DNA of 64,000 bases from Pantoea sp. Lineage in GTDB: Bacteria; Pseudomonadota; Gammaproteobacteria; Enterobacterales; Enterobacteriaceae. A program made the position numbers and the translations under genes. Where the stretch lies: the NCBI RefSeq assembly GCF_028283705.1, contig NZ_JAPWKD010000017.1, positions 1-64,000 on the forward strand, read 5' to 3'. Under the pieces are notes generated by a model. The model saw only the letters and a program-made list of their open reading frames with translations. It did not search any database and was not told where the DNA came from. Positions 9,393 through 17,244 of the stretch are shown one piece after another (the first letter of the stretch is position 1; the number at the start of each line of letters is the position of its first letter).

Positions 9393-10316
9393 TCAGGGTG
9401 CCTCAGACAGGCGTAACAGTGCTGACTGAAACGATGGCGTGAACATCGCGCCATGTGTCAGCCCGGGAAACAGCGCCCAGCTCGCTGTCACGCCGCTGGC
9501 GCGCAGGCTGGATACGGTATCCCGCACGGCACGCAGTACATTCGATGGGCCGGTGTTGGGATCCTGTCTGCTGTCACCGTTGCCTTCCATCAGTACCAGC
9601 TGTTTATGGCTGAAGCGGTCTTTGCTGACGGATGTCATCTCATTAAGCAGCCGGAAATTATCCCGCCCCAGCGAAGGGCTGGCTGAATAATAGAATGTGA
9701 AAAATGGCGAGGAGAGATACGTATCCAGTACAAATAACCCGCCATAGGAATGGCCCCAGATGCCGCGTTTTAACGGGTTGATGGGCAGATTCTGCTCGGC
9801 CTGAGGCGCGATGGTCGCCTCCAGCAAATGGCGGAAGGCAGGACTGCCGCCACCGCTTCGGCCATGACCATCCTGCCGCGGTTCACCGCTATTATTGGTT
9901 GCCGCTGGCGTGTAGTCGTAAGCCCTCGCATTCAGATCAAACGGCAAGGTGGTCTGGTAACCGATGACCACCAGCACCGGCGGGGAACCCTCTGCTGCTT
10001 TTTCCAGCAGGCTGTCGGATAACCGGTCCATCACCGCATTGCCATCCAGCATATACAGTACGGGATAGCCCGTTTTCGGCGGGCTTTTATTGGGGATTCC
10101 GGTCCAAACTTTGTAGTGCCGCTGGTCGTCGGCAGAATCAAAGGTACGCACCGAGAAATGGTAAAAAGCGGACCCTTTATCGGCAATATTTGGCCCCAGC
10201 GCGGTCATATCGGGGCGGGCGTAACCCGTCCCGACGCTGATTAGCAGCATGAAACAGGTGCACAAACTCCCTTTGACCAGCGAGGCCAATTGAGAACGGT
10301 CAGACTTACTTTTCAT
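9393..10316 (-). CDS. exported esterase of the IroE/siderophore-hydrolase type
   Basis: Alpha/beta hydrolase of the putative-esterase (esterase D) family. It has a signal peptide (lysines then CFMLLISVGTGYA, cleavage near the ARPD), the nucleophile elbow GHSYGG, and a late THG histidine. Length and motifs fit periplasmic siderophore esterases such as IroE, which trim enterobactin or salmochelin. I chose the ATG at 10316; a GTG at 10331 in the same frame is possible. A Fur-box-like sequence precedes it, and the upstream neighbour is a siderophore-binding-type protein. The siderophore role is inferred from family plus Fur box. Confidence 0.75.
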   Translation of the reverse strand: MKSKSDRSQLASLVKGSLCTCFMLLISVGTGYARPDMTALGPNIADKGSAFYHFSVRTFDSADDQRHYKVWTGIPNKSPPKTGYPVLYMLDGNAVMDRLSDSLLEKAAEGSPPVLVVIGYQTTLPFDLNARAYDYTPAATNNSGEPRQDGHGRSGGGSPAFRHLLEATIAPQAEQNLPINPLKRGIWGHSYGGLFVLDTYLSSPFFTFYYSASPSLGRDNFRLLNEMTSVSKDRFSHKQLVLMEGNGDSRQDPNTGPSNVLRAVRDTVSSLRASGVTASWALFPGLTHGAMFTPSFQSALLRLSEAP

Positions 10317-10366
10317 CGTGGTATTAATCACTTATCCAATGTGAAGATGATCAGAAAGTAAAACAA

Positions 10367-10385
10367 TTTAATGATAATGGTTCTC
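10367..10385 (-). promoter_or_regulatory. Fur-box-like operator upstream of the esterase
   Basis: The 19-mer at 10367-10385 matches GATAATGATAATCATTATC at about 14 of 19 positions, with AATGATAAT intact. It lies about 50 bases upstream of the esterase start, where an iron-responsive promoter would be. Confidence 0.65.
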
Positions 10386-10418
10386 AATTTCAACAAAATC
10401 ACGGCAAATTAAAACAAC

Positions 10419-11261
10419 TCATCCGCCGATAATCGCTCTCAACTGGTTCAGGATGATGCGTGCTGCCGTGGGGCCAGCGTTATTAAAGTAAGGTTGGTAG
10501 TCAACTTCTACAGCCTGGCCTGCCTGCACCGCGCGCAGATTCTCCCAGCCAGCCATGGAACGGATCAGGCTGGAACCGTTTTTCTGCCCGCCAAAGATAA
10601 TCCAGTCGGCATCAATACTTGCCAGGTCTTGCGGCTCAATTACGCGGGAAACGTTATCAAAATCTTCCCCGCCTCCCCAACTCAGTCCTAAGTCATTCGC
10701 GATTAAACCGACGAACGAGTTGCGGCCCATGAGTTTTACCCGCATACCATTGGACTGAATAAAGGCGATGGAGGTGGCTGCCGGGCGGGTATGCAGGCAA
10801 TCGTGATCCCAGGATTGCAACCAACTGTCGGCCTCCGGCAGACGACCCAACGCTTCCGCCACTTTAATAAAATCGCTGCGCCAGTTGGTGCCGCGGCCTT
10901 TTGTCACCACCGCAGGGGCGATGGCTTGCAGGGCGGTGAGAATCTCGGGCTGCTGTAATCCGGCGGAGTTCAGCAGGATAAGATCCGGATGGACGGATTT
11001 TATTGCTTCAATATCGGGATCTTTACGCTCACCGAGGTCGCGCATTGTCCCTAAGCCACGCGCGTACTGGGGATAATAAAGCGATAAATAGGGTTCAAAT
11101 ACCCCCGTACCATGGCCTTGTGTGGTGCCAACAGGAATGATCCCCAGAGTGACGCAACTATCAGTCTGCCCGGTCGAAATGGTGGCAACACGAACGGGCT
11201 TACTGGTTAAAAAAGTTTCGCCATATTCGTGAGAAATTTGGTATGGAAAAGAATTCGTCAT
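10419..11261 (-). CDS. siderophore-binding-type protein without signal peptide
   Basis: 280 residues with the fold signature of the iron-siderophore ABC-transporter binding proteins (FepB/FecB/BtuF class): RVATISTGQTDSCVTLGIIPVG at the start of lobe 1, then DPDIEAIKSVHPDLILLNSAG, APAVV, and a lobe-2 region with GLIANDLGLSW. It starts with polar residues (MTNSFPYQ) and has no hydrophobic export signal. An in-frame TAG lies 39 bases upstream of the ATG, so a missed upstream signal peptide in this frame can be excluded. No permease or ATPase gene is adjacent. It may act in the cytoplasm, for example holding or releasing iron from an imported siderophore, or be a relic. Confidence 0.7.
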   Translation of the reverse strand: MTNSFPYQISHEYGETFLTSKPVRVATISTGQTDSCVTLGIIPVGTTQGHGTGVFEPYLSLYYPQYARGLGTMRDLGERKDPDIEAIKSVHPDLILLNSAGLQQPEILTALQAIAPAVVTKGRGTNWRSDFIKVAEALGRLPEADSWLQSWDHDCLHTRPAATSIAFIQSNGMRVKLMGRNSFVGLIANDLGLSWGGGEDFDNVSRVIEPQDLASIDADWIIFGGQKNGSSLIRSMAGWENLRAVQAGQAVEVDYQPYFNNAGPTAARIILNQLRAIIGG

Positions 11262-11552
11262 TTCTGTCTCGGGCTGGTGTAATTTTGAATCCTGACACTA
11301 AAGGTTCCGGCTATCCCGGTCAACGGACTTTTATCTATGATTTTGATAGAAAAAATCAAATTAAGGTCAGTGACTAATGAATTTGTCCTCCTCCATATTT
11401 AATTCATGCTTACAATTTCTTTACGAAATCTTTTCGATATAATGACCGGGATGTGTAACCCTTAATAGTTAATGGAAGCCAGATCCTGAACGATCTGGAT
11501 TAATGGGGAAATCCGTAAAACGGCATCTAACTATTCACCTCGGGAGGGGGTA
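11262..11552. other. divergent intergenic region with 5'-UTR hairpin
   Basis: AT-rich region between the binding protein and the winged-helix gene. It must hold promoters for both. The only structure I can support is a perfect inverted repeat CCAGATC/GATCTGG (11479-11485 and 11492-11498, 6-base loop), about 55 bases upstream of the 11553 start codon, in the probable leader RNA. I see no clear Fur box on the binding-protein side. Confidence 0.5.
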
Positions 11553-11813
11553 ATGGCGTTATCAGAAGTGCAGCTTATTACTTTACGTCGTATACAGAGC
11601 GGAACGAAACACAAGTTGCGTGGCGATAGAGCGATAGGACTGGAAATGAGAAGGGATATTTCGGCCTGCAACAGAAAAGATATTACCTGTCGTAGCCTGG
11701 CACCGCTGATGCGGGCAGGTCTGATTGAATTTATTACTCATCCCACTGACAAGTCGCGTTATTACGAAGTCAGACTGACGGCGACTGGCAGGGAACTTAT
11801 TGAGGAAGAGTGA
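11553..11813 (+). CDS. small winged-helix-like protein, unknown
   Basis: 86-residue protein preceded by a very strong purine-rich ribosome-binding site (GGGAGGGGG, 4 bases before the ATG). The second half (RSLAPLMRAGLIEF...SRYYEVRLTATGRELIEEE) has the pattern of a MarR/PadR-type winged helix: recognition helix, wing with a charged turn, then LTxxGxxL. The first half is basic. It stands alone between an iron-type gene pair and an esterase. A DNA-binding regulator is the best guess; I do not recognise the family. Confidence 0.6.
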   Translation: MALSEVQLITLRRIQSGTKHKLRGDRAIGLEMRRDISACNRKDITCRSLAPLMRAGLIEFITHPTDKSRYYEVRLTATGRELIEEE

Positions 11814-11890
11814 TGAAAAACCATTTGCTTGTTATTCAATATATCCAGCCGGGTTGCATTTATTAGCATCCGGTAAATCTGGCACATTCT

Positions 11891-11956
11891 GTAGCGGCAC
11901 AATTTATCGCGCGGGTTTAAGCAGATAAAAAACAGCGCGATAAATCGCGCCGTTAC
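11891..11956. repeat. REP-like palindromic repeat, copy 1 (paired arms)
   Basis: Left arm 11891-11912 and right arm 11935-11956 are reverse complements at about 19 of 22 positions, and each contains the dispersed core ATTTATCGCGC. It lies between the small winged-helix gene and the 3' end of the esterase gene. Related palindromes occur at 18405, 39622 and 47231. It could fold into one long hairpin and act as terminator or mRNA stabiliser. Confidence 0.7.
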
Positions 11957-11965
11957 AGACCATGA

Positions 11966-12892
11966 TCAGGTGACGGGTGTTAACGCATCATCGAGGAATC
12001 TCACCGCGTTGCGTAATGCCTGGTCGGCTTCGGGAAGCAATCCGGCAAACAAATGCCATACATGGAACATCCCGGACCAGACCTCAAGCGAACTGCGGAC
12101 CCGATTTTCGCCAAGATGCGCGGCGAGTCGGATTGCTCCACTCAGCATCACTTCATTTTCACCTATCTGGATGAGCGTGGGGGGCAGATCCCTGACATCG
12201 GCAAAAATCGGTGAGGCATCAGGATGGGTGGGTAATTCTCCTGCCAGAAAAATACCTGCCAGCTGGTTTAGAAATTCTGTGCTGCATAAGGGATCGAGCC
12301 CATTTCTGACGCGCGCTGATGCTCCACTGTGAGTCAGATCAGCCCAGGGAGAAATAGCCACAGCGGCGGCAGGCAACGGGATCTGCGCATCGCGTGCTTT
12401 GCGCATGATGGTGACCAGCATGGCCCCCCCTGCCGAATCGCCGGAAATCGCCAGCGATTTGGCATCCACCCCGGTTGCCAGCAATGCGCACCAAGCCGTG
12501 AAGGTATCTTCAATCGGGGTCGGGAAGGGATATTCTGGTGCCTGGCGGTAATCCGGGACGTAAACCCGCGCCCGTAGCTGCCTGGCATAGTTCCCGGCCA
12601 GACCACGGTAGGCTTTTATCCCGCCATGAACATAGCCACCGCCATGGATATAAAACAGGGTCCGGCCTTCAATCACGTTATCCGGCGTGACCACCATGGT
12701 CGCAATGCCGTCTAAATCCGCCTGGCTAAAAGTCACGCCTGCCGGTGCGGGGAAAAGGCGCTCCAGCGCCGCAACATAGCTGTCGCGCGCCTCTGGCCAA
12801 CTTTGATCTCTGGCACCCTGCATTTTTAGTAATACCGGCATCGCTGCCTCTTTCCAGCCATCTAACGCTTTTTGCGCATTAACAGGTAACAT
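11966..12892 (-). CDS. alpha/beta hydrolase, hormone-sensitive-lipase family
   Basis: 308-residue carboxylesterase. It has the oxyanion motif HGGGYVHG (about residues 83-90), the nucleophile elbow GDSAGG (about 152-157) and a C-terminal HVWHLFAG with the catalytic His; no signal peptide, so cytoplasmic. The start ATG at 12892 is followed by MLPVNAQKALDGW. It is divergent from a LysR regulator, which probably controls it. Substrate unknown; this family takes short-chain acyl esters. Confidence 0.85.
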   Translation of the reverse strand: MLPVNAQKALDGWKEAAMPVLLKMQGARDQSWPEARDSYVAALERLFPAPAGVTFSQADLDGIATMVVTPDNVIEGRTLFYIHGGGYVHGGIKAYRGLAGNYARQLRARVYVPDYRQAPEYPFPTPIEDTFTAWCALLATGVDAKSLAISGDSAGGAMLVTIMRKARDAQIPLPAAAVAISPWADLTHSGASARVRNGLDPLCSTEFLNQLAGIFLAGELPTHPDASPIFADVRDLPPTLIQIGENEVMLSGAIRLAAHLGENRVRSSLEVWSGMFHVWHLFAGLLPEADQALRNAVRFLDDALTPVT

Positions 12893-13008
12893 TGCTCGCT
12901 CTCCTGGTGAATAATTTTCTCTATAAGTAATTTAACCAAACAGTCAGGGAATAGGTTTCTACAATGGGTATCCGTACATTCATCACTGAGCCGCATGCGG
13001 GTGCTGGC

Positions 13009-13896
13009 ATGGAGCTCAGGACCATGCGCACCTTCGTGGCGATCGTCGAAATGGGAAGTTTTGTCGCGGCCGCGAAAGCGTTGGGCTTGACACGGTCAGC
13101 TGCGGGCAAGGCGCTGTCCCGGCTGGAAACGCATCTGGGCACGCGTTTGCTGCATCGCTCGACCCGTACTTTGTCACTGACCACCGATGGACAATTTTTT
13201 TACGAACGATGCGTGCAGATCCTGGCGGATATTGATGAAGCTGAAAGTAGCGTCAGGCAGGATAATCCCGAACCGAAAGGGACTTTGCGTCTCACAGTAA
13301 CCTCAGCGTTTGGCCGCATCGTGATTTTGCCGCTGCTGAATGAATTCCTGAAAAAATGGCCTGAACTGGAAATTGAAATCAGTTTTACTGACCGGATTAT
13401 CGACTTAGTTGAAGAGGGTTTCGACCTGGGTATCAGAATGGGGGATCTCCCCGTCGATTCATTAATGGTTGCCCGCCGCATTACCCACTGCCAGCATTTT
13501 ATGTACGCGTCACCCGCTTATCTGCAACAGCATGGGACACCAGAAAATATTCATGAAATTGGGTCCCATCAGAGGTTGATATATGGCCTTCAGTCTGACT
13601 CAGGTGTCTGGCAACTGGCTGAGAAGGCGGGTGCTGAGATTGCCATAGTTGGCAATCGCCGTCTGCGCTTCGACAGTGGGGAAGCGATAAAAGATGCTGC
13701 TGTGGCGGGCATGGGGATCGCCCTGATGCCCTCATTTCTGGCGGCTGACGATGTGCATCATCAGCGTCTGGTCAGGTTATTCCCCGCCTGGGCAGGCAGG
13801 GACATCGCCATTAATGCGGTATACCCGCATCGCAAACATTTGGCGGCAAAAGTCCGGCAATTCATTGATATGTTGGTGATGCACTTTCCATCCTGA
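13009..13896 (+). CDS. LysR-family regulator
   Basis: N-terminal LysR winged helix (MELRTMRTFVAIVEMGSF... with AAKALGLTRSAAGKALSRLE) and a typical inducer-binding domain beginning GTLRLTVTSAFGR. It is of the CrgA/YafC-like subgroup in which the effector domain starts with LRxxxP/S. I start it at the ATG at 13009, giving 295 residues; an in-frame ATG at 12964 adds 15 residues without similarity. It is divergent from the esterase gene, the classic arrangement for regulator and target. Confidence 0.85.
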   Translation: MELRTMRTFVAIVEMGSFVAAAKALGLTRSAAGKALSRLETHLGTRLLHRSTRTLSLTTDGQFFYERCVQILADIDEAESSVRQDNPEPKGTLRLTVTSAFGRIVILPLLNEFLKKWPELEIEISFTDRIIDLVEEGFDLGIRMGDLPVDSLMVARRITHCQHFMYASPAYLQQHGTPENIHEIGSHQRLIYGLQSDSGVWQLAEKAGAEIAIVGNRRLRFDSGEAIKDAAVAGMGIALMPSFLAADDVHHQRLVRLFPAWAGRDIAINAVYPHRKHLAAKVRQFIDMLVMHFPS

Positions 13897-13980
13897 GTGT
13901 TTACTGGTTTGACTGGCGTTGCGTTGATACCTGGATTTCTATGTATACTTTGTGATGTCCATCACATTAAGGAATTCACT

Positions 13981-14682
13981 ATGTCACGCTTCGCGAAGGT
14001 TCTGGTTGGTTCTTTTTTACTGATGCTGGCGGGCAGCGCCAGTGTTTTGGCTGCGTCCCTGCCGCGCATCGGGGTTATTGGTGCGGGTGATATGGGGGGA
14101 ACGCTGGGGCGGCTGTGGGTAAAGGCCGGTTATTCAGTGTTTTTTGCTTCTCGCCACCCTCAGGAGTTGCAGTCGCTGGTCAGTTCGCTGGGATCGCATG
14201 CCCAGGCAGGTACCCCGTTACAGGCGGCAAAATTCGGTGACGTGGTGGTGATGGCGGTGCCTTATGGCGCCTTACCGGCGCTGGCGAAAAGTCTGGCTGA
14301 GCCTTTGCAGGGAAAAGTGGTGCTGGATGTCGCCAATCCTTATCCGCAAAGGGATGGTGAAGTGGCCACTCAGGCGTTACAGGCCGGTAGTGGTGTCTAC
14401 AGTGCCCGTCTTTTCAGCGGTTCAAGGGTGGTGCGGGGATTCAATTCGCTGGCGGCTGCCAGCCTGGCCGCCGATGCACATCGCACAGGCGAGGCGCTCG
14501 CTGTGCCGCTGGCCGGTGACGATAAGAACGCGCTGGATACGGTAGCACAACTGACGCAGGCGGCGGGGTTCGCCCCGGTGGTGACCGGCAACCTGGCAAC
14601 CGCGACCTTGTTTCAGCCCGGCAGCGATCTGTTTTTACAGACGCTGACGGCTGATGAAGTCAGACATGCGATCCATCAGTAA
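13981..14682 (+). CDS. exported NADP-oxidoreductase-fold protein (F420-dependent reductase-like)
   Basis: 233 residues. Residues 1-24 form a signal peptide (SRFAKVLVGSFLLMLAGSASVLAA). The mature part starts PRIGVIGAGDMGGTLG, a Rossmann dinucleotide motif of the NADP oxidoreductase, coenzyme F420-dependent family, and continues with FASRHPQEL, DVVVMAVPYGALP, VVLDVANPYPQRDG and GFNSLAA. A cytosolic cofactor enzyme with an export signal is odd. AAGGA precedes the ATG at 13981, so the signal peptide is part of the gene. It may be a periplasmic protein that has lost redox function. Confidence 0.75.
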   Translation: MSRFAKVLVGSFLLMLAGSASVLAASLPRIGVIGAGDMGGTLGRLWVKAGYSVFFASRHPQELQSLVSSLGSHAQAGTPLQAAKFGDVVVMAVPYGALPALAKSLAEPLQGKVVLDVANPYPQRDGEVATQALQAGSGVYSARLFSGSRVVRGFNSLAAASLAADAHRTGEALAVPLAGDDKNALDTVAQLTQAAGFAPVVTGNLATATLFQPGSDLFLQTLTADEVRHAIHQ

Positions 14683-14785
14683 ATACCGCTACACTGACCT
14701 GCCGGCATCAGCGTCCGGCAGGTTTTTCTCCTGGCCTGAATTTCTGCTGGCCATTGAGGGAAAACAGGGGGGCACCCAGTCAGCC

Positions 14786-15145
14786 TTAAAGCTGTTCCCA
14801 TTCAGGCAGTTTGTTGACCGCTTTTCGCCAGTAGTGGAATACGGCCATGGAAAAACCAAACAGTAGCCCGGCAATTATTGCGGTTAAGAACACGGAGAGC
14901 AGGCCGTTACCGGCATTCTTCCAAAAGGTTACCCACATCATCAATCCCCATACAGGGCCAAACATGATTGAGAAGATGAACATATTTGTCCGGAAAGAGG
15001 TAAACGGTGGTGGAGGAATGTTCACTCCCATTTTCCATAAAAGGCGGTACAAAGGAGGCGCATAGTTACTGCTCCACATGCCTTTACTCGCCATAATTTC
15101 AATTGCCCTTGTTTTCTTCCTGACGAACTCTGCGTCCTTTATCAT
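14786..15145 (-). CDS. DUF6404-type membrane protein
   Basis: 119 residues with two predicted membrane segments (about residues 53-75 and 80-105). The block MASKGMWSSNYAPPLYRLLWKMGVNIPPPPF is what I recall as typical of the DUF6404 family of small enterobacterial inner-membrane proteins. A GGAGG sits 7-11 bases upstream of the ATG. No function is known for the family. Confidence 0.7.
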   Translation of the reverse strand: MIKDAEFVRKKTRAIEIMASKGMWSSNYAPPLYRLLWKMGVNIPPPPFTSFRTNMFIFSIMFGPVWGLMMWVTFWKNAGNGLLSVFLTAIIAGLLFGFSMAVFHYWRKAVNKLPEWEQL

Positions 15146-15437
15146 GAATAACCTCCGTTATTTATACCTTTACATATCAATCATATTCTGATGATCAATT
15201 GTTTCATTGCGGACAAGCAGATGGCCTCAGAAAATGTCAGTGATAACCAGCCAGAGTCTCTCCCGCTGAGAGTGTGGTAATTTTCCTGTTTCTGAATATT
15301 CACTGATTTTAGTCGCTAACTATTTTTCTCAGAGCAATCCGAAACTAGCATGGTTCGTTGTCGGCCCTGGCTGGAAAAAAGCCAGCCTGTGGTGGGCTAA
15401 ACGATAAAACACCATGATGAGTACAAGGATATTTAAA

Positions 15438-15560
15438 ATGACCATCCGCTTAAACACCGTATCTCTTATTCAAATGCTGCAAACTAAAGACGCTATGGAA
15501 AAAATCCAGGCACTTTCAGCGGGCTGTATGGCGCGTTGTTTTGCCGGGGGTCATGCCTGA
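15438..15560 (+). CDS. 40-residue Cys-containing peptide, RiPP-precursor-like
   Basis: An ATG at 15438 with AAGGA 10-14 bases upstream opens a 40-codon frame ending at TGA 15560. The product has a helical, charged first part (residues 1-26, MTIRLNTVSLIQMLQTKDAM...) and a short tail rich in Cys, Gly and Ala: SAGCMARCFAGGHA with Cys30, Cys34 and His39. A leader plus a short core with two cysteines is what ribosomally made, modified peptides look like. A perfect hairpin lies just downstream, then two co-directional genes, one a GNAT. I do not recognise the peptide and assign no activity. Confidence 0.5.
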   Translation: MTIRLNTVSLIQMLQTKDAMEKIQALSAGCMARCFAGGHA

Positions 15561-15584
15561 GTCTGTTCAGGATGCAGAACTCAT

Positions 15585-15608
15585 AAAGCCATCGTCAAAG
15601 ATGGCTTT
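15585..15608 (+). terminator. hairpin downstream of the small peptide gene
   Basis: Perfect 9-bp stem AAAGCCATC/GATGGCTTT with 6-base loop, followed by ATTA rather than a long T run. It would act as a weak terminator or attenuator between the peptide gene and the following enzymes, giving more peptide than enzyme mRNA. Confidence 0.6.
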
Positions 15609-15690
15609 ATTACCGGGGTTTATCAAGGCAGGCTGGATATTTTCCTGCGTAGCATAAACTGAATAGATATCATTATTCTCTGAGGCTGGT

Positions 15691-16254
15691 ATGCAACAAA
15701 CAACAAAGATGAGTGCAAATGACATTCGGGGCTTAATGTCGCCAGAATATATTGATATCGTTTTTGACTTTCTCACCGATTATACGGAAATGCTAAGGCA
15801 TGAATTGATTGATGAATGTCTGAAATTTTTATGGATTTGTTCGACAATCAATAAAAAAGCTTTCGTCCCAGTGAGCCAGGACGTTGATAACGTCTGGCAT
15901 GCTTTTATCCTGCAAACACGTTTGTATCCGGGGCTGTGTAGCATTCTGCCGGGTAAGGACTTTATTCATCACCAGAGTGGTTCTTTCCATGATTACATGA
16001 GCGCGACATCTGGTCAGTTAATGGCAGAGGAACTCGTTCTTTGGTTGACTGAATATCACCGTATGTTCGGCGACTTTACAGCGGAAGCGGCTCAGCATTG
16101 GGTGATAGTTAACTTCCTGATGCAGGCTGAAGGATTAAGTCTGGCCCAGGTCAATACTCTGGCCGCCGGAGGGGAAGTCAGTATTTCTTTGCCTGATACG
16201 GAGGTCCCAGCCAATGCAAAACAAGTCTCTGTCTTTTCGCATGGCGACAGTTGA
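15691..16254 (+). CDS. unknown protein with GRDP-like WH motif
   Basis: 187 residues, no signal peptide or membrane segment. The central block VDNVWHAFILQTRLYPGLC (about residues 66-84) resembles the conserved core of glycine-rich-domain-containing-protein-like families (pattern DxxWHxxIxxTxxYxxxC). Around it are other conserved-looking aromatics and histidines (FIHHQ, FHDYM). It is co-directional with the peptide gene 130 bases upstream and overlaps the acetyltransferase gene by 41 bases. The histidines and cysteines could bind a metal. Function unknown; a role in modifying or handling the upstream peptide is my inference from context only. Confidence 0.65.
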   Translation: MQQTTKMSANDIRGLMSPEYIDIVFDFLTDYTEMLRHELIDECLKFLWICSTINKKAFVPVSQDVDNVWHAFILQTRLYPGLCSILPGKDFIHHQSGSFHDYMSATSGQLMAEELVLWLTEYHRMFGDFTAEAAQHWVIVNFLMQAEGLSLAQVNTLAAGGEVSISLPDTEVPANAKQVSVFSHGDS

Positions 16255-16690
16255 CGATGTCACTGATATTTATGAACTGATTAACAGTTACTGCATGGAT
16301 TTGCCTGGGAAATCAGGGAAAAGCCGGGGTTCATTGCCTCCGGTTGAGGTGGAAAATCTTACACAGCAGTTAAGTGAGCAACGTTCGGCCATCGCTCTGG
16401 ATAAGCATCGCATCGTGGGTTACGTCGGTGTCAGCCACGCACACCTTGAGGATGAAGACTGGCTAAGAATTGGCCCCATTTGTGCTCAGGCGGGATCCTC
16501 CTGTACAGGCATCAGCCTGATGAAATGGTGGAAAAGAAACTATCCGGCACAAAAATACTATGTTGGATTGCTGGGCTATGTCACCAATGCGCGCGTTGCA
16601 AAACTCTATCGTTATTATTTCGCTGCCAGCCATAGGGAATATATCCGGAAAAATGGTGAAGTGATGGATATTATGTATTGCAGGTTTTAA
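16214..16690 (+). CDS. GNAT-family acetyltransferase-like protein
   Basis: 158 residues beginning SLSFRMATVDDVTDIYELI, the usual beta1-alpha1 start of GNAT N-acyltransferases. A central strand is HRIVGYVGVSHAHL, and YVGLLGYVTNARVAKLYRYYFAASHREY corresponds to the helix that carries the NxxAxxLY acceptor-site motif. The acetyl-CoA loop (QxxGxG/A) is degenerate: AQAGSSCTGISLM. GGAGG precedes the ATG at 16214, which lies inside the upstream gene, so the two are translationally coupled. The substrate may be the neighbouring peptide, but nothing in the sequence proves this. Confidence 0.7.
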   Translation: MQNKSLSFRMATVDDVTDIYELINSYCMDLPGKSGKSRGSLPPVEVENLTQQLSEQRSAIALDKHRIVGYVGVSHAHLEDEDWLRIGPICAQAGSSCTGISLMKWWKRNYPAQKYYVGLLGYVTNARVAKLYRYYFAASHREYIRKNGEVMDIMYCRF

Positions 16691-16709
16691 ATATATTGGT
16701 TGAAAAAGG

Positions 16710-16743
16710 TGCCAGTGAGGCTACGTGCGTAGCCTCACTGGCA
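16710..16743. terminator. bidirectional terminator hairpin
   Basis: Perfect inverted repeat with 16-bp arms (16710-16725 and 16728-16743) separated by two bases. It lies between the convergent acetyltransferase and cupin genes and should terminate both. Confidence 0.8.
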
Positions 16744-16758
16744 TTATGATCAGAACTG

Positions 16759-17100
16759 TCATCCTTGCAAATCGGAACGATCTCCACGTGTTGTGGGGTG
16801 TGAAATGACAATAAATTCCACCGCTGAATCAGAGTCATTTCTGGCCTGATGCTTTGCTTCGGGAGGAATTTCGATGCCCTGCAGGGCAGAAATTTCCTGC
16901 TTTTTACCCTCAAGTTCCATGGTCAGGATGCCATTAACCACAAAGAAAAACTGTCTGGAAACAGAATGATAATGCCTTTTTTCCTGAGTATGGGCGGGCA
17001 TTTTCTCGTGAATAATCAGCATATCCTGCCGCTTAAGCAGGTACCAGCCATCGCACCCATCACCCCAGATATAATGTTCGGCATTATCCTTTGAAATCAT
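16759..17100 (-). CDS. small cupin protein
   Basis: 113-residue single-domain cupin. The metal-binding motif 1 is present as EKRHYHSVSRQFFFVVNG (HxH-type followed by E/Q position and G), with EIPPEAKHQARN as motif 2. Small cupins of this type bind a metal and act as isomerases, dioxygenases or sensors. It faces the peptide cassette and shares its terminator. Divergent from the glycosyltransferase gene with a 144-base AT-rich gap. Confidence 0.75.
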   Translation of the reverse strand: MISKDNAEHYIWGDGCDGWYLLKRQDMLIIHEKMPAHTQEKRHYHSVSRQFFFVVNGILTMELEGKKQEISALQGIEIPPEAKHQARNDSDSAVEFIVISHPTTRGDRSDLQG

Positions 17101-17244
17101 ATTAGCTCTCTTTGTCTATAGGTCATTATCGTAATATGTGATGATAATAGACGATTTTAGCCATTATTATGCAATAAAATATCCCTGCCAGGAAGGGCCG
17201 TAATTCGAGTATGAAGAATAATGATTCATATCTAAGGAGATAAT

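Noticed and set aside
15350..15403. 16-codon frame MVRCRPWLEKSQPVVG upstream of the peptide gene
   Set aside because: No ribosome-binding site; it coincides with a GGCTGG/CCAGCC stem and is too short to support.
17101..17244. hrp box before the effector-like glycosyltransferase
   Set aside because: No GGAACC...CCAC pair at the right spacing; only a loose ATTATC/GATAAT inverted repeat was present.
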